DNA of 64,000 bases, taken from contig NZ_CP073115.1 of the NCBI RefSeq assembly GCF_024205705.1, forward strand, positions 2,356,001 through 2,420,000, read 5' to 3'. Of the stretch, positions 1-13,700 are shown piece by piece; the stretch's first letter is position 1; the number at the start of each line of letters is the position of its first letter. A model generated the notes under the pieces. The model was not told where the DNA came from. It searched no databases and was given only the letters and a program-made list of their open reading frames with translations. The stretch comes from Neisseria subflava. GTDB taxonomy: Bacteria > Pseudomonadota > Gammaproteobacteria > Burkholderiales > Neisseriaceae. Made by a program: the position numbers and the translations under genes.

Positions 1-1
1 T

Positions 2-1567
2 ATACGAATCAGTTTTGTACTTAGGATACTGACCACGTGCAGATACGCCGTTACCAGTATTACCATAAGTGGTAATTAACACATCAGCTAAACCATCGCC
101 ATTCACATCGCCCACACCTACTGCATTACTATAGTCTGCAGTTTGGAGTGAACCTTTAGTTGTGCTGATAGCAAAGCCACCATTTGCCCCAGAAACAGAT
201 CCATTGCCTTTACTAGTTGAGAATGAAACTGTACTTGCGTTTTTACCACCGAATAATACGTAAGAATTACCGTATTTTCCGTCAACAACAACTACATCAG
301 CATAACCATCACCATTCACATCACCAGCTGCATTTGCAGAAGTTACACCATGGTTAAAACTGATTTTATTTGAATTGTTTAGTCCAGTCGCACTACCGAA
401 GTAAATACCATTAGTAGTCACAACATCATTGTAGCCATCACCATTGAAGTCACCCACGCCAGCAGCGTATTGTTGTGCTCCCCAAGCGACATTCCCTCCA
501 CTATTATAACCAAATGACAAGCTTCCACTCTTATTAGTATAGCTACCATTGGTGCTACCGTAGTAAACATTAGATGAAGTTGCCCCCATCACGATCATAT
601 CTACGATACCATCGCCGTTCACATCACCTGCAGCGGCTGCAATACCGTTACCAATATTGGTTTTAGAAGTCAAACCATTTGGACCACCAGTATAGAGATG
701 AGCTGGACCACCAGTTTCGCCGTTACCAAACAATACATCATTGTAGCCGTCACCGTTGACATCACCCACACCAGCTTGGTGCCATACAGCACTACCGATA
801 TAATTGTTGCCAGCCAACGTCAAGTTTTTACCACCTAGGATCGCATCAGCTTTATTACCAATCCAAGATCCCATACCGATATCGTCATAACCATCACCAT
901 TGATATCACCAACAGTTGTTGCACTCCAATATTCACCTTTTGCCGCTACGCTAGTTGGAGGTGTTGTTACCCCTTCCACATCGATCACAATAGAAGATTG
1001 TGCATCTTCTTTCGATGTAATTTCAGTGCTAGATGCATAAATCTTGTGTTCACGGTTAGTTAACCAATCCGGCGTATAACTCCAGTTACCTGAAGAATCC
1101 GCGGTTGTTGATCCTAATTTCACAAACGCACCATCTAAGTTGATCTCATAGAGATGGACTGTGCTAGATGGAAGCGTTGTTGTACCTTTAATAGTTGGCG
1201 TATTGTCATCAGTTTTTGTATTGGTTCCACCTGTACCTGTTTGGCTGCCGTAATCATCAGCATAGTTAACGATAGTTACTTTAGCTTCAGTCACTGCCGG
1301 TACGGTGATACCGTCAAGTACATCAACGCGTGCTTGCAATTTAGCCGGTGTATTACCTTCCGCATCTTTTGCATCTGCTGGTAGAGCTTTCACCGCTTCA
1401 TCTGCCGCAGCTTTGGTTTCTGCCGCTTTAGCATTTAAGGCTTTGAGTTCATCCGCTTCTTGTTGGCTGATAACACCATCTTTGTTTGCTTTCGCCAACG
1501 CGTCTTCCGCGGCTGTTTCTGCCGCTTCCGCTGCTTTCACTTTTTCAAGTGCGCCTGCATCGCTGCT
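2..1567 (-). CDS. Giant adhesin, C-terminal portion (Ig-like and FG-GAP repeats), runs off left edge
   Basis: The minus strand is open from about 1567 to the left window edge in one frame and has no start of its own. Reading leftward it encodes one more copy of the 105-residue repeat (to about 1292), then a bacterial Ig-like domain (about 1285-960; contains DDNTPTIKGTT and DSSGNWSYTP). At least six FG-GAP/VCBS-type motifs of the form GDxNGDGxxD follow, near 890, 750, 620, 440, 305 and 92. DxNxDGxxD loops normally bind calcium and form beta-propeller blades. This is almost certainly the downstream part of the gene at 1720-14541, from which it is separated by the damaged segment at 1556-1733 and a net change of frame. 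The C-terminal secretion signal, if present, lies outside the window. Confidence 0.8.
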
Positions 1568-1733
1568 TCATCGCTGTCTTTAATGCCTTGTTGTTCGCTC
1601 GTCACTGCCGCTGTCGCTTAGCATTTAGGCTTTGAGTTCATCGCTTTTGTTGCTGATAACATCTTTGTTTGTTTCGCACGGTCTTCCGGCTGTTTCTGCG
1701 CTTCGCTGCTTTCACTTTTTCAGTGCGCTGCAA
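1556..1733 (-). repeat. Damaged repeat unit differing from consensus only by deletions
   Basis: Aligned by eye to the 315-bp unit, this stretch lacks one internal block of roughly 130 bases and about 20 further single or double bases, with no clear substitution. Examples are CAATCG to CATCG, CCGTTG to CCTTG, and AACACCATC to AACATC. It breaks the reading frame: the upstream protein ends at 1720 and the downstream frame begins at about 1567. A deletion-only pattern beside a perfect tandem array looks like poor long-read consensus at an unresolved repeat, not evolutionary decay. Confidence 0.75.
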
Positions 1734-4700
1734 TCGCTGCTTCATCGCTGTCTTTAATGCCGTTGTTGTTCGCATCGGTCACTGCCGGTACGGTGATACC
1801 GTCAAGTACATCAACGCGTGCTTGCAATTTAGCCGGTGTATTACCTTCCGCATCTTTTGCATCTGCTGGTAGAGCTTTCACCGCTTCATCTGCCGCAGCT
1901 TTGGTTTCTGCCGCTTTAGCATTTAAGGCTTTGAGTTCATCCGCTTCTTGTTGGCTGATAACACCATCTTTGTTTGCTTTCGCCAACGCGTCTTCCGCGG
2001 CTGTTTCTGCCGCTTCCGCTGCTTTCACTTTTTCAAGTGCGCCTGCAATCGCTGCTTCATCGCTGTCTTTAATGCCGTTGTTGTTCGCATCGGTCACTGC
2101 CGGTACGGTGATACCGTCAAGTACATCAACGCGTGCTTGCAATTTAGCCGGTGTATTACCTTCCGCATCTTTTGCATCTGCTGGTAGAGCTTTCACCGCT
2201 TCATCTGCCGCAGCTTTGGTTTCTGCCGCTTTAGCATTTAAGGCTTTGAGTTCATCCGCTTCTTGTTGGCTGATAACACCATCTTTGTTTGCTTTCGCCA
2301 ACGCGTCTTCCGCGGCTGTTTCTGCCGCTTCCGCTGCTTTCACTTTTTCAAGTGCGCCTGCAATCGCTGCTTCATCGCTGTCTTTAATGCCGTTGTTGTT
2401 CGCATCGGTCACTGCCGGTACGGTGATACCGTCAAGTACATCAACGCGTGCTTGCAATTTAGCCGGTGTATTACCTTCCGCATCTTTTGCATCTGCTGGT
2501 AGAGCTTTCACCGCTTCATCTGCCGCAGCTTTGGTTTCTGCCGCTTTAGCATTTAAGGCTTTGAGTTCATCCGCTTCTTGTTGGCTGATAACACCATCTT
2601 TGTTTGCTTTCGCCAACGCGTCTTCCGCGGCTGTTTCTGCCGCTTCCGCTGCTTTCACTTTTTCAAGTGCGCCTGCAATCGCTGCTTCATCGCTGTCTTT
2701 AATGCCGTTGTTGTTCGCATCGGTCACTGCCGGTACGGTGATACCGTCAAGTACATCAACGCGTGCTTGCAATTTAGCCGGTGTATTACCTTCCGCATCT
2801 TTTGCATCTGCTGGTAGAGCTTTCACCGCTTCATCTGCCGCAGCTTTGGTTTCTGCCGCTTTAGCATTTAAGGCTTTGAGTTCATCCGCTTCTTGTTGGC
2901 TGATAACACCATCTTTGTTTGCTTTCGCCAACGCGTCTTCCGCGGCTGTTTCTGCCGCTTCCGCTGCTTTCACTTTTTCAAGTGCGCCTGCAATCGCTGC
3001 TTCATCGCTGTCTTTAATGCCGTTGTTGTTCGCATCGGTCACTGCCGGTACGGTGATACCGTCAAGTACATCAACGCGTGCTTGCAATTTAGCCGGTGTA
3101 TTACCTTCCGCATCTTTTGCATCTGCTGGTAGAGCTTTCACCGCTTCATCTGCCGCAGCTTTGGTTTCTGCCGCTTTAGCATTTAAGGCTTTGAGTTCAT
3201 CCGCTTCTTGTTGGCTGATAACACCATCTTTGTTTGCTTTCGCCAACGCGTCTTCCGCGGCTGTTTCTGCCGCTTCCGCTGCTTTCACTTTTTCAAGTGC
3301 GCCTGCAATCGCTGCTTCATCGCTGTCTTTAATGCCGTTGTTGTTCGCATCGGTCACTGCCGGTACGGTGATACCGTCAAGTACATCAACGCGTGCTTGC
3401 AATTTAGCCGGTGTATTACCTTCCGCATCTTTTGCATCTGCTGGTAGAGCTTTCACCGCTTCATCTGCCGCAGCTTTGGTTTCTGCCGCTTTAGCATTTA
3501 AGGCTTTGAGTTCATCCGCTTCTTGTTGGCTGATAACACCATCTTTGTTTGCTTTCGCCAACGCGTCTTCCGCGGCTGTTTCTGCCGCTTCCGCTGCTTT
3601 CACTTTTTCAAGTGCGCCTGCAATCGCTGCTTCATCGCTGTCTTTAATGCCGTTGTTGTTCGCATCGGTCACTGCCGGTACGGTGATACCGTCAAGTACA
3701 TCAACGCGTGCTTGCAATTTAGCCGGTGTATTACCTTCCGCATCTTTTGCATCTGCTGGTAGAGCTTTCACCGCTTCATCTGCCGCAGCTTTGGTTTCTG
3801 CCGCTTTAGCATTTAAGGCTTTGAGTTCATCCGCTTCTTGTTGGCTGATAACACCATCTTTGTTTGCTTTCGCCAACGCGTCTTCCGCGGCTGTTTCTGC
3901 CGCTTCCGCTGCTTTCACTTTTTCAAGTGCGCCTGCAATCGCTGCTTCATCGCTGTCTTTAATGCCGTTGTTGTTCGCATCGGTCACTGCCGGTACGGTG
4001 ATACCGTCAAGTACATCAACGCGTGCTTGCAATTTAGCCGGTGTATTACCTTCCGCATCTTTTGCATCTGCTGGTAGAGCTTTCACCGCTTCATCTGCCG
4101 CAGCTTTGGTTTCTGCCGCTTTAGCATTTAAGGCTTTGAGTTCATCCGCTTCTTGTTGGCTGATAACACCATCTTTGTTTGCTTTCGCCAACGCGTCTTC
4201 CGCGGCTGTTTCTGCCGCTTCCGCTGCTTTCACTTTTTCAAGTGCGCCTGCAATCGCTGCTTCATCGCTGTCTTTAATGCCGTTGTTGTTCGCATCGGTC
4301 ACTGCCGGTACGGTGATACCGTCAAGTACATCAACGCGTGCTTGCAATTTAGCCGGTGTATTACCTTCCGCATCTTTTGCATCTGCTGGTAGAGCTTTCA
4401 CCGCTTCATCTGCCGCAGCTTTGGTTTCTGCCGCTTTAGCATTTAAGGCTTTGAGTTCATCCGCTTCTTGTTGGCTGATAACACCATCTTTGTTTGCTTT
4501 CGCCAACGCGTCTTCCGCGGCTGTTTCTGCCGCTTCCGCTGCTTTCACTTTTTCAAGTGCGCCTGCAATCGCTGCTTCATCGCTGTCTTTAATGCCGTTG
4601 TTGTTCGCATCGGTCACTGCCGGTACGGTGATACCGTCAAGTACATCAACGCGTGCTTGCAATTTAGCCGGTGTATTACCTTCCGCATCTTTTGCATCTG

Positions 4701-7700
4701 CTGGTAGAGCTTTCACCGCTTCATCTGCCGCAGCTTTGGTTTCTGCCGCTTTAGCATTTAAGGCTTTGAGTTCATCCGCTTCTTGTTGGCTGATAACACC
4801 ATCTTTGTTTGCTTTCGCCAACGCGTCTTCCGCGGCTGTTTCTGCCGCTTCCGCTGCTTTCACTTTTTCAAGTGCGCCTGCAATCGCTGCTTCATCGCTG
4901 TCTTTAATGCCGTTGTTGTTCGCATCGGTCACTGCCGGTACGGTGATACCGTCAAGTACATCAACGCGTGCTTGCAATTTAGCCGGTGTATTACCTTCCG
5001 CATCTTTTGCATCTGCTGGTAGAGCTTTCACCGCTTCATCTGCCGCAGCTTTGGTTTCTGCCGCTTTAGCATTTAAGGCTTTGAGTTCATCCGCTTCTTG
5101 TTGGCTGATAACACCATCTTTGTTTGCTTTCGCCAACGCGTCTTCCGCGGCTGTTTCTGCCGCTTCCGCTGCTTTCACTTTTTCAAGTGCGCCTGCAATC
5201 GCTGCTTCATCGCTGTCTTTAATGCCGTTGTTGTTCGCATCGGTCACTGCCGGTACGGTGATACCGTCAAGTACATCAACGCGTGCTTGCAATTTAGCCG
5301 GTGTATTACCTTCCGCATCTTTTGCATCTGCTGGTAGAGCTTTCACCGCTTCATCTGCCGCAGCTTTGGTTTCTGCCGCTTTAGCATTTAAGGCTTTGAG
5401 TTCATCCGCTTCTTGTTGGCTGATAACACCATCTTTGTTTGCTTTCGCCAACGCGTCTTCCGCGGCTGTTTCTGCCGCTTCCGCTGCTTTCACTTTTTCA
5501 AGTGCGCCTGCAATCGCTGCTTCATCGCTGTCTTTAATGCCGTTGTTGTTCGCATCGGTCACTGCCGGTACGGTGATACCGTCAAGTACATCAACGCGTG
5601 CTTGCAATTTAGCCGGTGTATTACCTTCCGCATCTTTTGCATCTGCTGGTAGAGCTTTCACCGCTTCATCTGCCGCAGCTTTGGTTTCTGCCGCTTTAGC
5701 ATTTAAGGCTTTGAGTTCATCCGCTTCTTGTTGGCTGATAACACCATCTTTGTTTGCTTTCGCCAACGCGTCTTCCGCGGCTGTTTCTGCCGCTTCCGCT
5801 GCTTTCACTTTTTCAAGTGCGCCTGCAATCGCTGCTTCATCGCTGTCTTTAATGCCGTTGTTGTTCGCATCGGTCACTGCCGGTACGGTGATACCGTCAA
5901 GTACATCAACGCGTGCTTGCAATTTAGCCGGTGTATTACCTTCCGCATCTTTTGCATCTGCTGGTAGAGCTTTCACCGCTTCATCTGCCGCAGCTTTGGT
6001 TTCTGCCGCTTTAGCATTTAAGGCTTTGAGTTCATCCGCTTCTTGTTGGCTGATAACACCATCTTTGTTTGCTTTCGCCAACGCGTCTTCCGCGGCTGTT
6101 TCTGCCGCTTCCGCTGCTTTCACTTTTTCAAGTGCGCCTGCAATCGCTGCTTCATCGCTGTCTTTAATGCCGTTGTTGTTCGCATCGGTCACTGCCGGTA
6201 CGGTGATACCGTCAAGTACATCAACGCGTGCTTGCAATTTAGCCGGTGTATTACCTTCCGCATCTTTTGCATCTGCTGGTAGAGCTTTCACCGCTTCATC
6301 TGCCGCAGCTTTGGTTTCTGCCGCTTTAGCATTTAAGGCTTTGAGTTCATCCGCTTCTTGTTGGCTGATAACACCATCTTTGTTTGCTTTCGCCAACGCG
6401 TCTTCCGCGGCTGTTTCTGCCGCTTCCGCTGCTTTCACTTTTTCAAGTGCGCCTGCAATCGCTGCTTCATCGCTGTCTTTAATGCCGTTGTTGTTCGCAT
6501 CGGTCACTGCCGGTACGGTGATACCGTCAAGTACATCAACGCGTGCTTGCAATTTAGCCGGTGTATTACCTTCCGCATCTTTTGCATCTGCTGGTAGAGC
6601 TTTCACCGCTTCATCTGCCGCAGCTTTGGTTTCTGCCGCTTTAGCATTTAAGGCTTTGAGTTCATCCGCTTCTTGTTGGCTGATAACACCATCTTTGTTT
6701 GCTTTCGCCAACGCGTCTTCCGCGGCTGTTTCTGCCGCTTCCGCTGCTTTCACTTTTTCAAGTGCGCCTGCAATCGCTGCTTCATCGCTGTCTTTAATGC
6801 CGTTGTTGTTCGCATCGGTCACTGCCGGTACGGTGATACCGTCAAGTACATCAACGCGTGCTTGCAATTTAGCCGGTGTATTACCTTCCGCATCTTTTGC
6901 ATCTGCTGGTAGAGCTTTCACCGCTTCATCTGCCGCAGCTTTGGTTTCTGCCGCTTTAGCATTTAAGGCTTTGAGTTCATCCGCTTCTTGTTGGCTGATA
7001 ACACCATCTTTGTTTGCTTTCGCCAACGCGTCTTCCGCGGCTGTTTCTGCCGCTTCCGCTGCTTTCACTTTTTCAAGTGCGCCTGCAATCGCTGCTTCAT
7101 CGCTGTCTTTAATGCCGTTGTTGTTCGCATCGGTCACTGCCGGTACGGTGATACCGTCAAGTACATCAACGCGTGCTTGCAATTTAGCCGGTGTATTACC
7201 TTCCGCATCTTTTGCATCTGCTGGTAGAGCTTTCACCGCTTCATCTGCCGCAGCTTTGGTTTCTGCCGCTTTAGCATTTAAGGCTTTGAGTTCATCCGCT
7301 TCTTGTTGGCTGATAACACCATCTTTGTTTGCTTTCGCCAACGCGTCTTCCGCGGCTGTTTCTGCCGCTTCCGCTGCTTTCACTTTTTCAAGTGCGCCTG
7401 CAATCGCTGCTTCATCGCTGTCTTTAATGCCGTTGTTGTTCGCATCGGTCACTGCCGGTACGGTGATACCGTCAAGTACATCAACGCGTGCTTGCAATTT
7501 AGCCGGTGTATTACCTTCCGCATCTTTTGCATCTGCTGGTAGAGCTTTCACCGCTTCATCTGCCGCAGCTTTGGTTTCTGCCGCTTTAGCATTTAAGGCT
7601 TTGAGTTCATCCGCTTCTTGTTGGCTGATAACACCATCTTTGTTTGCTTTCGCCAACGCGTCTTCCGCGGCTGTTTCTGCCGCTTCCGCTGCTTTCACTT

Positions 7701-10700
7701 TTTCAAGTGCGCCTGCAATCGCTGCTTCATCGCTGTCTTTAATGCCGTTGTTGTTCGCATCGGTCACTGCCGGTACGGTGATACCGTCAAGTACATCAAC
7801 GCGTGCTTGCAATTTAGCCGGTGTATTACCTTCCGCATCTTTTGCATCTGCTGGTAGAGCTTTCACCGCTTCATCTGCCGCAGCTTTGGTTTCTGCCGCT
7901 TTAGCATTTAAGGCTTTGAGTTCATCCGCTTCTTGTTGGCTGATAACACCATCTTTGTTTGCTTTCGCCAACGCGTCTTCCGCGGCTGTTTCTGCCGCTT
8001 CCGCTGCTTTCACTTTTTCAAGTGCGCCTGCAATCGCTGCTTCATCGCTGTCTTTAATGCCGTTGTTGTTCGCATCGGTCACTGCCGGTACGGTGATACC
8101 GTCAAGTACATCAACGCGTGCTTGCAATTTAGCCGGTGTATTACCTTCCGCATCTTTTGCATCTGCTGGTAGAGCTTTCACCGCTTCATCTGCCGCAGCT
8201 TTGGTTTCTGCCGCTTTAGCATTTAAGGCTTTGAGTTCATCCGCTTCTTGTTGGCTGATAACACCATCTTTGTTTGCTTTCGCCAACGCGTCTTCCGCGG
8301 CTGTTTCTGCCGCTTCCGCTGCTTTCACTTTTTCAAGTGCGCCTGCAATCGCTGCTTCATCGCTGTCTTTAATGCCGTTGTTGTTCGCATCGGTCACTGC
8401 CGGTACGGTGATACCGTCAAGTACATCAACGCGTGCTTGCAATTTAGCCGGTGTATTACCTTCCGCATCTTTTGCATCTGCTGGTAGAGCTTTCACCGCT
8501 TCATCTGCCGCAGCTTTGGTTTCTGCCGCTTTAGCATTTAAGGCTTTGAGTTCATCCGCTTCTTGTTGGCTGATAACACCATCTTTGTTTGCTTTCGCCA
8601 ACGCGTCTTCCGCGGCTGTTTCTGCCGCTTCCGCTGCTTTCACTTTTTCAAGTGCGCCTGCAATCGCTGCTTCATCGCTGTCTTTAATGCCGTTGTTGTT
8701 CGCATCGGTCACTGCCGGTACGGTGATACCGTCAAGTACATCAACGCGTGCTTGCAATTTAGCCGGTGTATTACCTTCCGCATCTTTTGCATCTGCTGGT
8801 AGAGCTTTCACCGCTTCATCTGCCGCAGCTTTGGTTTCTGCCGCTTTAGCATTTAAGGCTTTGAGTTCATCCGCTTCTTGTTGGCTGATAACACCATCTT
8901 TGTTTGCTTTCGCCAACGCGTCTTCCGCGGCTGTTTCTGCCGCTTCCGCTGCTTTCACTTTTTCAAGTGCGCCTGCAATCGCTGCTTCATCGCTGTCTTT
9001 AATGCCGTTGTTGTTCGCATCGGTCACTGCCGGTACGGTGATACCGTCAAGTACATCAACGCGTGCTTGCAATTTAGCCGGTGTATTACCTTCCGCATCT
9101 TTTGCATCTGCTGGTAGAGCTTTCACCGCTTCATCTGCCGCAGCTTTGGTTTCTGCCGCTTTAGCATTTAAGGCTTTGAGTTCATCCGCTTCTTGTTGGC
9201 TGATAACACCATCTTTGTTTGCTTTCGCCAACGCGTCTTCCGCGGCTGTTTCTGCCGCTTCCGCTGCTTTCACTTTTTCAAGTGCGCCTGCAATCGCTGC
9301 TTCATCGCTGTCTTTAATGCCGTTGTTGTTCGCATCGGTCACTGCCGGTACGGTGATACCGTCAAGTACATCAACGCGTGCTTGCAATTTAGCCGGTGTA
9401 TTACCTTCCGCATCTTTTGCATCTGCTGGTAGAGCTTTCACCGCTTCATCTGCCGCAGCTTTGGTTTCTGCCGCTTTAGCATTTAAGGCTTTGAGTTCAT
9501 CCGCTTCTTGTTGGCTGATAACACCATCTTTGTTTGCTTTCGCCAACGCGTCTTCCGCGGCTGTTTCTGCCGCTTCCGCTGCTTTCACTTTTTCAAGTGC
9601 GCCTGCAATCGCTGCTTCATCGCTGTCTTTAATGCCGTTGTTGTTCGCATCGGTCACTGCCGGTACGGTGATACCGTCAAGTACATCAACGCGTGCTTGC
9701 AATTTAGCCGGTGTATTACCTTCCGCATCTTTTGCATCTGCTGGTAGAGCTTTCACCGCTTCATCTGCCGCAGCTTTGGTTTCTGCCGCTTTAGCATTTA
9801 AGGCTTTGAGTTCATCCGCTTCTTGTTGGCTGATAACACCATCTTTGTTTGCTTTCGCCAACGCGTCTTCCGCGGCTGTTTCTGCCGCTTCCGCTGCTTT
9901 CACTTTTTCAAGTGCGCCTGCAATCGCTGCTTCATCGCTGTCTTTAATGCCGTTGTTGTTCGCATCGGTCACTGCCGGTACGGTGATACCGTCAAGTACA
10001 TCAACGCGTGCTTGCAATTTAGCCGGTGTATTACCTTCCGCATCTTTTGCATCTGCTGGTAGAGCTTTCACCGCTTCATCTGCCGCAGCTTTGGTTTCTG
10101 CCGCTTTAGCATTTAAGGCTTTGAGTTCATCCGCTTCTTGTTGGCTGATAACACCATCTTTGTTTGCTTTCGCCAACGCGTCTTCCGCGGCTGTTTCTGC
10201 CGCTTCCGCTGCTTTCACTTTTTCAAGTGCGCCTGCAATCGCTGCTTCATCGCTGTCTTTAATGCCGTTGTTGTTCGCATCGGTCACTGCCGGTACGGTG
10301 ATACCGTCAAGTACATCAACGCGTGCTTGCAATTTAGCCGGTGTATTACCTTCCGCATCTTTTGCATCTGCTGGTAGAGCTTTCACCGCTTCATCTGCCG
10401 CAGCTTTGGTTTCTGCCGCTTTAGCATTTAAGGCTTTGAGTTCATCCGCTTCTTGTTGGCTGATAACACCATCTTTGTTTGCTTTCGCCAACGCGTCTTC
10501 CGCGGCTGTTTCTGCCGCTTCCGCTGCTTTCACTTTTTCAAGTGCGCCTGCAATCGCTGCTTCATCGCTGTCTTTAATGCCGTTGTTGTTCGCATCGGTC
10601 ACTGCCGGTACGGTGATACCGTCAAGTACATCAACGCGTGCTTGCAATTTAGCCGGTGTATTACCTTCCGCATCTTTTGCATCTGCTGGTAGAGCTTTCA

Positions 10701-13700
10701 CCGCTTCATCTGCCGCAGCTTTGGTTTCTGCCGCTTTAGCATTTAAGGCTTTGAGTTCATCCGCTTCTTGTTGGCTGATAACACCATCTTTGTTTGCTTT
10801 CGCCAACGCGTCTTCCGCGGCTGTTTCTGCCGCTTCCGCTGCTTTCACTTTTTCAAGTGCGCCTGCAATCGCTGCTTCATCGCTGTCTTTAATGCCGTTG
10901 TTGTTCGCATCGGTCACTGCCGGTACGGTGATACCGTCAAGTACATCAACGCGTGCTTGCAATTTAGCCGGTGTATTACCTTCCGCATCTTTTGCATCTG
11001 CTGGTAGAGCTTTCACCGCTTCATCTGCCGCAGCTTTGGTTTCTGCCGCTTTAGCATTTAAGGCTTTGAGTTCATCCGCTTCTTGTTGGCTGATAACACC
11101 ATCTTTGTTTGCTTTCGCCAACGCGTCTTCCGCGGCTGTTTCTGCCGCTTCCGCTGCTTTCACTTTTTCAAGTGCGCCTGCAATCGCTGCTTCATCGCTG
11201 TCTTTAATGCCGTTGTTGTTCGCATCGGTCACTGCCGGTACGGTGATACCGTCAAGTACATCAACGCGTGCTTGCAATTTAGCCGGTGTATTACCTTCCG
11301 CATCTTTTGCATCTGCTGGTAGAGCTTTCACCGCTTCATCTGCCGCAGCTTTGGTTTCTGCCGCTTTAGCATTTAAGGCTTTGAGTTCATCCGCTTCTTG
11401 TTGGCTGATAACACCATCTTTGTTTGCTTTCGCCAACGCGTCTTCCGCGGCTGTTTCTGCCGCTTCCGCTGCTTTCACTTTTTCAAGTGCGCCTGCAATC
11501 GCTGCTTCATCGCTGTCTTTAATGCCGTTGTTGTTCGCATCGGTCACTGCCGGTACGGTGATACCGTCAAGTACATCAACGCGTGCTTGCAATTTAGCCG
11601 GTGTATTACCTTCCGCATCTTTTGCATCTGCTGGTAGAGCTTTCACCGCTTCATCTGCCGCAGCTTTGGTTTCTGCCGCTTTAGCATTTAAGGCTTTGAG
11701 TTCATCCGCTTCTTGTTGGCTGATAACACCATCTTTGTTTGCTTTCGCCAACGCGTCTTCCGCGGCTGTTTCTGCCGCTTCCGCTGCTTTCACTTTTTCA
11801 AGTGCGCCTGCAATCGCTGCTTCATCGCTGTCTTTAATGCCGTTGTTGTTCGCATCGGTCACTGCCGGTACGGTGATACCGTCAAGTACATCAACGCGTG
11901 CTTGCAATTTAGCCGGTGTATTACCTTCCGCATCTTTTGCATCTGCTGGTAGAGCTTTCACCGCTTCATCTGCCGCAGCTTTGGTTTCTGCCGCTTTAGC
12001 ATTTAAGGCTTTGAGTTCATCCGCTTCTTGTTGGCTGATAACACCATCTTTGTTTGCTTTCGCCAACGCGTCTTCCGCGGCTGTTTCTGCCGCTTCCGCT
12101 GCTTTCACTTTTTCAAGTGCGCCTGCAATCGCTGCTTCATCGCTGTCTTTAATGCCGTTGTTGTTCGCATCGGTCACTGCCGGTACGGTGATACCGTCAA
12201 GTACATCAACGCGTGCTTGCAATTTAGCCGGTGTATTACCTTCCGCATCTTTTGCATCTGCTGGTAGAGCTTTCACCGCTTCATCTGCCGCAGCTTTGGT
12301 TTCTGCCGCTTTAGCATTTAAGGCTTTGAGTTCATCCGCTTCTTGTTGGCTGATAACACCATCTTTGTTTGCTTTCGCCAACGCGTCTTCCGCGGCTGTT
12401 TCTGCCGCTTCCGCTGCTTTCACTTTTTCAAGTGCGCCTGCAATCGCTGCTTCATCGCTGTCTTTAATGCCGTTGTTGTTCGCATCGGTCACTGCCGGTA
12501 CGGTGATACCGTCAAGTACATCAACGCGTGCTTGCAATTTAGCCGGTGTATTACCTTCCGCATCTTTTGCATCTGCTGGTAGAGCTTTCACCGCTTCATC
12601 TGCCGCAGCTTTGGTTTCTGCCGCTTTAGCATTTAAGGCTTTGAGTTCATCCGCTTCTTGTTGGCTGATAACACCATCTTTGTTTGCTTTCGCCAACGCG
12701 TCTTCCGCGGCTGTTTCTGCCGCTTCCGCTGCTTTCACTTTTTCAAGTGCGCCTGCAATCGCTGCTTCATCGCTGTCTTTAATGCCGTTGTTGTTCGCAT
12801 CGGTCACTGCCGGTACGGTGATACCGTCAAGTACATCAACGCGTGCTTGCAATTTAGCCGGTGTATTACCTTCCGCATCTTTTGCATCTGCTGGTAGAGC
12901 TTTCACCGCTTCATCTGCCGCAGCTTTGGTTTCTGCCGCTTTAGCATTTAAGGCTTTGAGTTCATCCGCTTCTTGTTGGCTGATAACACCATCTTTGTTT
13001 GCTTTCGCCAACGCGTCTTCCGCGGCTGTTTCTGCCGCTTCCGCTGCTTTCACTTTTTCAAGTGCGCCTGCAATCGCTGCTTCATCGCTGTCTTTAATGC
13101 CGTTGTTGTTCGCATCGGTCACTGCCGGTACGGTGATACCGTCAAGTACATCAACGCGTGCTTGCAATTTAGCCGGTGTATTACCTTCCGCATCTTTTGC
13201 ATCTGCTGGTAGAGCTTTCACCGCTTCATCTGCCGCAGCTTTGGTTTCTGCCGCTTTAGCATTTAAGGCTTTGAGTTCATCCGCTTCTTGTTGGCTGATA
13301 ACACCATCTTTGTTTGCTTTCGCCAACGCGTCTTCCGCGGCTGTTTCTGCCGCTTCCGCTGCTTTCACTTTTTCAAGTGCGCCTGCAATCGCTGCTTCAT
13401 CGCTGTCTTTAATGCCGTTGTTGTTCGCATCGGTCACTGCCGGTACGGTGATACCGTCAAGTACATCAACGCGTGCTTGCAATTTAGCCGGTGTATTACC
13501 TTCCGCATCTTTTGCATCTGCTGGTAGAGCTTTCACCGCTTCATCTGCCGCAGCTTTGGTTTCTGCCGCTTTAGCATTTAAGGCTTTGAGTTCATCCGCT
13601 TCTTGTTGGCTGATAACACCATCTTTGTTTGCTTTCGCCAACGCGTCTTCCGCGGCTGTTTCTGCCGCTTCCGCTGCTTTCACTTTTTCAAGTGCGCCTG

